This document shows positions 45,995-52,422 of a DNA stretch of 64,000 nt, piece by piece. The notes under the pieces were generated by a model, which did not search any database, had not been told where the DNA came from, and saw only the letters and a program-made list of their open reading frames with translations. The number at the start of each line of letters is the position of its first letter. The stretch's first letter is position 1. Source of the stretch: Flavobacteriaceae bacterium (GTDB lineage Bacteria > Bacteroidota > Bacteroidia > Flavobacteriales > Flavobacteriaceae); contig JABDMU010000034.1 of the NCBI GenBank assembly GCA_013001285.1, positions 1-64,000 of the forward strand. The letters are read 5' to 3'. The position numbers and the translations under genes were made by a program.

Positions 45995-46578
45995 GAAAAT
46001 TCATATTTCATTAACCAATCGGTTTGCTTGTCCTTACCTATGAAATAAGGATGTGTACCAAATTTTTTAAACCCATGCCGTTCATAAAACCGAACGGCAT
46101 TTTTATTTTCTTGCCAGACACCAAGCCAAAGCACCTTTATAGCAGCAGCCTTCGCTATTTTAAAGATTTCAATAAGTACCTGCAGTCCTAAACCTTGATT
46201 TTGATGAGACGCTTTGATATAAATACGTTCTAACTCCATACTATTTTCATGAAGGCGTTCGTTTTGTGCCGTTTTGACATTTAGTTTAAAATATCCAATT
46301 AGTAGGTCTTCTAAATAAATAAAATAGAAATGGCTGTAGGCATTTAAAAGTTGTGTTTTAATGGATTCCGTATTGAACGCTTCATCCAAATAAGTTTTAA
46401 AATCGATTGGATCATTGTATGCCTCAAAAGCATGAACAAAGGTGTCTCGAGAAATAGTCGCCAAGAGCTCAAGATCATTTGGATTACATCTTCTTAATGA
46501 TATTTGCTTTTTTCTTTTCAGATTAATTACATTTGATATATGCAAGATAGCTTGAAAATCGCACTTATTCAATCGCAT
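45991..46578 (-). CDS. GNAT-family N-acetyltransferase
   Basis: This acetyl-CoA-dependent acetyltransferase has the GNAT core ELERIYIKASHQNQGLGLQVL (acetyl-CoA pyrophosphate loop QNQGLG) and AVRFYERHGFKKFG. The substrate is unknown. Homology seems to begin near SLRRCNPNDLEL, yet the nearest ATGs are 46578 and 46602, and both overlap the divergent omega-amidase gene. No GTG or TTG lies in between, so I give 46578 as a provisional start. A non-standard start nearer 46520 is possible. Confidence 0.8.
   Translation of the reverse strand: MRLNKCDFQAILHISNVINLKRKKQISLRRCNPNDLELLATISRDTFVHAFEAYNDPIDFKTYLDEAFNTESIKTQLLNAYSHFYFIYLEDLLIGYFKLNVKTAQNERLHENSMELERIYIKASHQNQGLGLQVLIEIFKIAKAAAIKVLWLGVWQENKNAVRFYERHGFKKFGTHPYFIGKDKQTDWLMKYEFS
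46503..46535 (+). promoter_or_regulatory. Promoter of the omega-amidase gene, predicting a leaderless mRNA
   Basis: TTTG (46503-46506), a 21-base spacer and TACATTTG (46528-46535) match both elements. The -7 box ends five bases before the A of the ATG at 46540. The whole promoter lies within the 5' part of the divergent GNAT reading frame. Confidence 0.65.
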
Positions 46579-47322
46579 TTGATCTGGGAAAATCCTGAGC
46601 AAAACCGTATTAACTTTGAGCTAACAATAGATGCGATATCTGAACCAATAGATTTTATCATTTTGCCAGAAATGTTCACTTCAGGGTTCACTATGAACCC
46701 TTCAAAGGTTGCTGAGACCATGGACGGGACAACTGTTAAATGGATGACTGATATTTCATTAAAATATAGTGTTGCTATTGGGGGAAGTTTGGTCATACAA
46801 GAGGAGGATAAGTTTTATAACCGATTTGTTTTTGCACTTCCTAATGGTGATCTACGTCATTATGACAAACGGCATACCTTTACTTTGGCTGGAGAACATA
46901 AGGTGTACGGTGCAGGTAAGAAAAAGGTGATTTTTGAATACAAAGGATGGAAAATTTGTCCGCAAGTTTGTTATGATCTTCGGTTTCCGGTATGGGCAAG
47001 AAACCTTGAAGATTACGATTTATTGATCTATGTGGCAAGCTGGCCTAAGCCGAGAATTGATGCTTGGGATGCCTTGTTAAAGGCACGTGCAATAGAGAAT
47101 ATGTCGTATTGTGTTGGTGTTAATCGCGTTGGCTTAGATGCAAATAACTATGAATATCCCGGGCATTCAGCAGTGTACGATGGATTAGGGAAATTGGTGA
47201 CTGAAATTCAGAATGAAGTTGAAAATACCTTTATTGTAGAACTTCAAAAAACGCATTTAACAACAATAAGAGAAAAATTGCGATTTTTAGAGGATCGCGA
47301 TCAGTTTAATCTTTTAAAGTAA
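46540..47322 (+). CDS. Omega-amidase, nitrilase family (YafV/Nit2-like)
   Basis: This 260-residue carbon-nitrogen hydrolase has the Glu-Lys-Cys triad at E44 (LPEMF), K110 (HYDKRHTF) and C144 (QVCYDLRFP). The YafV/Nit2 group deaminates alpha-ketoglutaramate made by glutamine transaminases. SWPKPRIDAW and CVGVNRVG are also typical. The nearby glutamine/methionine-type aminotransferase supports this role. The last 17 bases overlap the convergent lipoprotein gene. Confidence 0.9.
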   Translation: MQDSLKIALIQSHLIWENPEQNRINFELTIDAISEPIDFIILPEMFTSGFTMNPSKVAETMDGTTVKWMTDISLKYSVAIGGSLVIQEEDKFYNRFVFALPNGDLRHYDKRHTFTLAGEHKVYGAGKKKVIFEYKGWKICPQVCYDLRFPVWARNLEDYDLLIYVASWPKPRIDAWDALLKARAIENMSYCVGVNRVGLDANNYEYPGHSAVYDGLGKLVTEIQNEVENTFIVELQKTHLTTIREKLRFLEDRDQFNLLK

Positions 47323-48913
47323 ATTCTTCAATTAAATTCCAGCTTGCTCTCACTTCAAGCACTTCTGGATAATAACTAACGCGTTCAGATTGTGTTTTTT
47401 TCAAATAGATTCCAGGATCATATTTTCTGTTTCCATTATCGTCAAAAATAACTCGTAAGTAATATCTATTAGGCAAGATATTATTAAAATCTAATACCGC
47501 TTCTTGAGTGGCATATTTCTCAGCAACCAGATCATTTTTTTCATCAATCAGCTGTATAATTACAGGGTATTTTGCATTTTTTAGGGTCAATCTCAGGTTG
47601 CCATAATCTGAAAAGGATCGTGTTTTAAGATTAAAATTGAGGGTGTCATTGGTGTCTTCAAAGAAATCAGTCACTGCTCCTGGCAGCAATCTCACCTTAT
47701 AATTATTATTTTCTATTTTATTAAAATCTATCCCTAATCGATTATTAAGCGTGTCTAAGGAAGTATTAAATTTGATGAGTATTGAATCTTTATCCATGAT
47801 GCTGATCAATTGTTCGTTTACCGATTCAAAAGGAACGCTGCCTTCAAGTTCAAACGGACCATCAAAAGGGATAAACCGACTTTGTAGTGCTGTAACAACC
47901 AAGGAGTCTTTAGTTTGATCTTTGATTTTTACGTTGAGCGTATCAGAATAATTCACATGAGATACTTCAAAACTCAAAGAATCTGAAGCAATTTCAGGTT
48001 TGAACCAATAGAATAGTGTATCTCTTTTTTGGTCTTTGGTAATGCGTTCCATATAGTCTTGGGGACGATTGGAGAGCAATTTTATTTTCATGGCTTCATG
48101 GTCACCTTCATAACCGAATGCAATTTTTTGACCTGCAAGTAAACGTGGTCTGGTTGCTTTAAAATCGACATTTTCCTTGAATAATTCTATAGTATAGCTA
48201 GTATCAGTTGGAAGGGATATGTACTCATTAACAAAACCGATCTTATCAGTTTTCTGTTGAAACTTGTAATCGCTATTTTGATCTTTAATTGCAACGAGCA
48301 AATATTTTCCTGCCTTTAAATTATCCAACGTAAAATTACTGGTACTGTCTAAGGTACTGGTGATATATTTTGGTTTCTCCTTATATACAATGGAATCAGT
48401 GAACGTTGAATCTACATCATAAAGCATGACTGAAACAAACTCCTCGACCGTACGATCTAGAGCATCTGAAATTGAACCGCTTACTTGAAGAGAATCAATA
48501 TAATTACCCGTTGAAAAAACATAACGATAAAATGGATAAGGATTGTCCTCATTGTTATCAATAATACTTTCACCAAAATTGAAAGCGTAGGTTGTGTTAG
48601 TAGCTAGGGTATCATTGATTTTTATGGTTATGTATTTGCTTGCAGTGCCCAAAGGAGTGATCTCTGGCTGAGGATCCATTGGAGGGGAAATGATCAGGTT
48701 GCGTTGCAAGTTCTTGATCTTAATATATTCATCAAAATAGATCTTGATCTCTTTAGAATTAAAATTTGTACTGTAATTTTCAGGAATTGATTTCGTGATA
48801 ACTGGCGGCTCAGTATCTTTTACTCCTCCCTGAGGAGAACCGCGATTGGCGCAATTAATAATGAGCATCCCAATGGTAACAAAGGCAAGAAAATTAGAAA
48901 TCCGTTTGAGCAT
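47306..48913 (-). CDS. Ig-like (Big_5) domain lipoprotein
   Basis: I start at the ATG at 48913, giving 535 residues with signal peptide MLKRISNFLAFVTIGMLIINC and lipidation at Cys21. An extended frame from 48994 adds 27 residues that spoil the signal. The mature part starts ANRGSPQGGVKDTEPPVI and continues with a Big_5 Ig-like module (PENYSTNFNSKEIKIYFDEYI). A carboxypeptidase-regulatory-like stretch (DNLKAGKYLLVAIKDQNSDY) and further beta-sandwich modules follow. Such lipoproteins are widespread in Bacteroidota; the function is unknown. Confidence 0.82.
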   Translation of the reverse strand: MLKRISNFLAFVTIGMLIINCANRGSPQGGVKDTEPPVITKSIPENYSTNFNSKEIKIYFDEYIKIKNLQRNLIISPPMDPQPEITPLGTASKYITIKINDTLATNTTYAFNFGESIIDNNEDNPYPFYRYVFSTGNYIDSLQVSGSISDALDRTVEEFVSVMLYDVDSTFTDSIVYKEKPKYITSTLDSTSNFTLDNLKAGKYLLVAIKDQNSDYKFQQKTDKIGFVNEYISLPTDTSYTIELFKENVDFKATRPRLLAGQKIAFGYEGDHEAMKIKLLSNRPQDYMERITKDQKRDTLFYWFKPEIASDSLSFEVSHVNYSDTLNVKIKDQTKDSLVVTALQSRFIPFDGPFELEGSVPFESVNEQLISIMDKDSILIKFNTSLDTLNNRLGIDFNKIENNNYKVRLLPGAVTDFFEDTNDTLNFNLKTRSFSDYGNLRLTLKNAKYPVIIQLIDEKNDLVAEKYATQEAVLDFNNILPNRYYLRVIFDDNGNRKYDPGIYLKKTQSERVSYYPEVLEVRASWNLIEEFTLKD

Positions 48914-48965
48914 TATTAACACATATTTTGAGCAAAGAAACAACATATTTAAAGAAACGAAAAAC

Positions 48966-49646
48966 TCATTCTGCAATTGCCATGGTTGCGACACTAATTT
49001 TCACATCTGCATGTTTTTGAAGTATGTTCGCACAGGCCTCAACTGTTGCTCCTGTCGTGATGATATCATCAACCAGTAAAATGTGTTTTCCAGATAGTGA
49101 GGTGTCTTTTTGAAGCGTAAAAATTTCTTCGTTATTGTTCCATCTTGCCAATCGTTTCTTAAAAACCTGAGTACTCGTAGCTGTTGACTTCAGAAGAATT
49201 TGTTCAGAAAACGAAGTGTTCAATGCCTGCGCAATTGCTTGACCAAACTTAGTTACTTGATTATAACCGCGTTTGCGTAATTTCTTTTTATGTATGGGCA
49301 CTGGAATTACGAGATCAATAGATTCAAACGCCTTGCTTTCTTTTAGCTCATGGCCTAACCATCTGCCTAATACATCGCCTATTTTTTCCTGCCCTTTATA
49401 TTTTAAATTGTGTAATAAATGTTGAACTCTCCCTTTTTTCTGAAATTTTAAAAGTGCGGTTGCGTTTTCAATTTTTACACGTCCGTAAAAAACTTTTTCA
49501 ACTAAATTTTCATTTTCGAAATGCGCATTAGTCACTGGTAATGAATGTCGGCAAGAAGTACATAAATGCTTTTCATTATCAGATAGAAGATCAATGCATG
49601 CATAGCATAATTTTGGAAAAAATAAGTTTAACAAGTTTTTTATCAT
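48966..49646 (-). CDS. ComF-family phosphoribosyltransferase-like protein
   Basis: This 226-residue protein starts at the ATG at 49646 (MIKNLLNLFFPKLC). An N-terminal zinc-finger-like segment (CYAC...CTSC) precedes a PRTase fold with the PRPP motif LLVDDIITTGAT and the block HKKKLRKRGYNQ. ComF/GntX relatives take part in DNA uptake and processing in naturally competent bacteria, but the biochemical role is unsettled. It lies upstream of the lipoprotein gene, with 52 bases between them. Confidence 0.9.
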   Translation of the reverse strand: MIKNLLNLFFPKLCYACIDLLSDNEKHLCTSCRHSLPVTNAHFENENLVEKVFYGRVKIENATALLKFQKKGRVQHLLHNLKYKGQEKIGDVLGRWLGHELKESKAFESIDLVIPVPIHKKKLRKRGYNQVTKFGQAIAQALNTSFSEQILLKSTATSTQVFKKRLARWNNNEEIFTLQKDTSLSGKHILLVDDIITTGATVEACANILQKHADVKISVATMAIAE

Positions 49647-49670
49647 TTGGTCGATTAAAATTAGTTTATA

Positions 49671-49678
49671 CAAACTTA
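49671..49678 (-). promoter_or_regulatory. -7 promoter box of the ComF-type gene
   Basis: The minus strand reads TAAGTTTG, 24 bases before the ATG at 49646, in the 82-base divergent gap. Confidence 0.5.
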
Positions 49679-49728
49679 AAACATATTTTCGCTTTTTATA
49701 AATTAATTAATTCATCCCTTACTGTAGA

Positions 49729-50601
49729 ATGATAGTTAATACACAAGTTTTTAACTACAGATTTACCATTGGAACGTTAATTATAGCCATAATTGCTTTA
49801 GCTATTTATGGATTTTCAAATTATAGTGAACTAGAGGCAGATCGAGATTATCTGGTTCACGAAAAAAAACTCCTACAAAAGGAACTTAATCGATTTATCA
49901 ATAGTTATGATGAGATAAGTTCAACCAATACAATCCTCAAATCGCAATTTGAAAATGCAAAATTAAGCGCACAAAATGCTTATGATTCGTTAGGTATTTT
50001 AAAAGCAAATGTGTCCACATTGGCACGTTACAAAGCTAAATTAATGTTGCTTGAGAAGCAAAATGAGATTTTGCAATCTAATTCTAATAAAGATGTCATA
50101 GACGATCTTGAAAAGGAAAATGGTGATATCGCTGAAGCATTATCAAAACAAAAAGCTTTGAATGAAATGCTTGAAAAAGAGAATCGTTCCCTCGCTGAAA
50201 CGGTTGAAAAAGGGACACTCCTGTTCGCCAATTCATTCGAGGCCAAAGTATTCAGAACAAAAAAATCTGGAGAAAAAGTTCAAACAAATAAGTTCAATAA
50301 CGCGGAAACCTTTGAAGTCTGTTTTGTGCTTGGTGAAAACCCGCTAGCGGCTAAAGGAGAAAAGAAATTTTATATTCAAATTGTTGGCCCCGACAATAAT
50401 GTCGTTAATGATAAAGGTGCTGTGAATTTTGGTGAGTCATCATTGATTTATAGTTCAAGTATCGCCATTGAATATAATAATGTTTCGGAAGAAATATGTG
50501 CTAATATTCCTAACAATGAGTCCTTTAATAAAGGGGTTTATTATGTTAGCGTTTTTGAAAATGAACGTAAACTTGGAAGCACACAAATAGAACTAAATTA
50601 A
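49729..50601 (+). CDS. Membrane-anchored coiled-coil protein of unknown function
   Basis: This 290-residue protein has one membrane helix (about 13-30), a long coiled coil (about 32-165, with heptads such as KKLLQKELNRF and LLEKQNEILQ) and a C-terminal beta-rich domain (about 175-290, FEVCFVLGENPLAAKGEKKFYIQIVGP) probably outside the cytoplasm. I do not recognise the family. It is followed by a strong terminator that adjoins the glyS promoter. Confidence 0.75.
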   Translation: MIVNTQVFNYRFTIGTLIIAIIALAIYGFSNYSELEADRDYLVHEKKLLQKELNRFINSYDEISSTNTILKSQFENAKLSAQNAYDSLGILKANVSTLARYKAKLMLLEKQNEILQSNSNKDVIDDLEKENGDIAEALSKQKALNEMLEKENRSLAETVEKGTLLFANSFEAKVFRTKKSGEKVQTNKFNNAETFEVCFVLGENPLAAKGEKKFYIQIVGPDNNVVNDKGAVNFGESSLIYSSSIAIEYNNVSEEICANIPNNESFNKGVYYVSVFENERKLGSTQIELN

Positions 50602-50621
50602 TCCAACAAATAAATTTTAGG

Positions 50622-50653
50622 AAACCGCTCCATTAGTTTGGAGCGGTTTTTTA
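50622..50653 (+). terminator. Terminator abutting the glyS promoter
   Basis: The 10-bp stem AAACCGCTCC/GGAGCGGTTT (50622-50631, 50640-50649) and 8-base loop are followed by a T run. The T run joins the glyS -7 box at 50652. Confidence 0.9.
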
Positions 50654-50659
50654 TTTTTG
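50652..50659 (+). promoter_or_regulatory. -7 promoter box of glyS, predicting a leaderless mRNA
   Basis: TATTTTTG matches TAnnTTTG and ends five bases before the A of the ATG at 50664. The sequence and spacing are almost the same as at thiL. The preceding terminator hairpin occupies the -15 to -40 region. Confidence 0.55.
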
Positions 50660-50663
50660 CAGC

Positions 50664-52205
50664 ATGGCAAATCAAGATGATCAGTTTAAAAAAGTAATTT
50701 CACATGCAAAAGAATACGGCTATGTATTCCAAAGCAGTGAAATTTACGACGGATTGAGTGCAGTGTATGACTATGCTCAAAACGGAGTTGAATTAAAAAA
50801 TAACATAAGAAATTATTGGTGGAAGGCCATGGTGCAAATGCATGATAATATTGTCGGGATCGATTCTGCCATATTTATGCATCCAACCATTTGGAAGGCC
50901 TCCGGTCATGTCGATGCATTTAATGATCCATTAATCGATAATAAAGATTCTAAAAAACGTTATCGTGCCGATGTTTTAATAGAAGACTATTGTGCGAAGA
51001 TAGAATCTAAATTAAATAAAGAAGTTGCAAAGGCTGAAAAGCGATTTGGTGAAGCCTTTAATAAAGAAGAGTTTGTTTCAACCAATCAGCGCGTCATTGG
51101 CTATCAAACCAAAATAAACGAAACCCTTTCCAGAATGGCCAAGTCTTTAGAAAATGAAGATCTGGCAGATGTCAAAGCCTTGATAGAAGAATTGGAAATT
51201 GCTGATCCTGTTTCAGGAAGTAAAAATTGGACCGATGTGAAGCAATTCAATTTAATGTTCGGAACTAAATTAGGGGCTTCAGCCGATTCGGCTATGGACC
51301 TGTACCTACGTCCAGAAACAGCTCAGGGCATCTTTGTCAATTTTTTAAATGTTCAGAAGTCAAGCCGACTTAAAATTCCGTTTGGAATTGCTCAAACAGG
51401 AAAAGCATTTAGAAATGAGATCGTGGCCAGACAGTTTATCTTTAGAATGCGTGAGTTTGAGCAAATGGAAATGCAGTTCTTCATCAAACCAGGTACTCAA
51501 AAGGAATGGTATGAACAGTGGAAGGAAAAACGTTTGAAGTGGCATTTGTCCTTAGGGTTAGGTGAAGAAAACTATAGATTCCATAATCATGAAAAATTAG
51601 CTCATTATGCTGATGCAGCCAGTGATATCGAATTCAATTTCCCATTTGGATTTAAGGAATTGGAAGGGATACATTCAAGAACCGATTTTGACTTGAGTCA
51701 ACACGAAAAATTCACAGGAAAAAAATTACAATATTTTGATCCTGAAGAAAATAAAAGCTACACGCCTTATGTTCTTGAAACCTCCATTGGTTTAGATCGT
51801 ATGTTCCTAGCCGTGTTTTCAAAGGCACTTGAAGAAGAACAATTGGATAATGATACGACACGAACAGTTCTGAGATTACCCGCTGTTTTAGCTCCCAATA
51901 AAGCAGCTATTTTACCACTGGTTAAAAAAGATGGATTACCTGAAATTGCACAACAAATTGTTGAAGATTTGAGATGGGATTTTAATGTGGTCTATGATGA
52001 AAAAGATGCTGTTGGAAGACGTTACAGACGTCAAGATGCAAATGGAACACCTTTCTGTATTACAGTTGACCATGATACGCTTGATGACAATACCGTGACC
52101 ATACGACATAGAGATTCTATGGAACAAGAACGCGTTAAGATTCAAGATTTGAAGGATATAATCAAAAAAGAAACCGATATGAGGTTTTGGTTAATGAAGA
52201 TGTAA
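50664..52205 (+). CDS. glyS: Glycyl-tRNA synthetase, dimeric type
   Basis: This 513-residue class II synthetase attaches glycine to tRNA-Gly. It is the single-chain (alpha2, eukaryote/archaea-like) type and not the alpha2-beta2 bacterial form. It has YDYAQNGVELKNNI, motif 2 FRNEIVARQFIFRMREFEQMEMQFF, motif 3 ETSIGLDRMFLAV, and a C-terminal anticodon-binding domain (PNKAAILPL, RRYRRQDANGTPFCITVDHDT). It is monocistronic. Confidence 0.97.
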   Translation: MANQDDQFKKVISHAKEYGYVFQSSEIYDGLSAVYDYAQNGVELKNNIRNYWWKAMVQMHDNIVGIDSAIFMHPTIWKASGHVDAFNDPLIDNKDSKKRYRADVLIEDYCAKIESKLNKEVAKAEKRFGEAFNKEEFVSTNQRVIGYQTKINETLSRMAKSLENEDLADVKALIEELEIADPVSGSKNWTDVKQFNLMFGTKLGASADSAMDLYLRPETAQGIFVNFLNVQKSSRLKIPFGIAQTGKAFRNEIVARQFIFRMREFEQMEMQFFIKPGTQKEWYEQWKEKRLKWHLSLGLGEENYRFHNHEKLAHYADAASDIEFNFPFGFKELEGIHSRTDFDLSQHEKFTGKKLQYFDPEENKSYTPYVLETSIGLDRMFLAVFSKALEEEQLDNDTTRTVLRLPAVLAPNKAAILPLVKKDGLPEIAQQIVEDLRWDFNVVYDEKDAVGRRYRRQDANGTPFCITVDHDTLDDNTVTIRHRDSMEQERVKIQDLKDIIKKETDMRFWLMKM

Positions 52206-52227
52206 CTAAAGCCAAAAAAACTTATTT

Positions 52228-52255
52228 AGCCCATGATTTTATGGGCTTTTTTTTG
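52228..52255 (+). terminator. Terminator of glyS
   Basis: The stem AGCCCAT/ATGGGCT (52228-52234, 52241-52247) with a 6-base loop is followed by eight or more T. Confidence 0.9.
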
Positions 52256-52422
52256 CATAATATCGAACTAAAATCAACTCTTATTTCATTTTCTTTAGAT
52301 GATTATCATTAATGTCGCTCTAATCGTCTAATAATTAACAAAATATTTAAAATTTCTACAAAAAAACAGTACTTTTAGCTTTCTTAATATTTCAAAACTA
52401 ATACAATCGTAAATTTTTCAAC

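Noticed and set aside
52320-52350. Possible third copy of the intergenic repeat, upstream of the type-A T9SS gene
   Set aside because: Only short TAATCG and ATTAACAAAA pieces look alike and they do not align in order with the two good copies.
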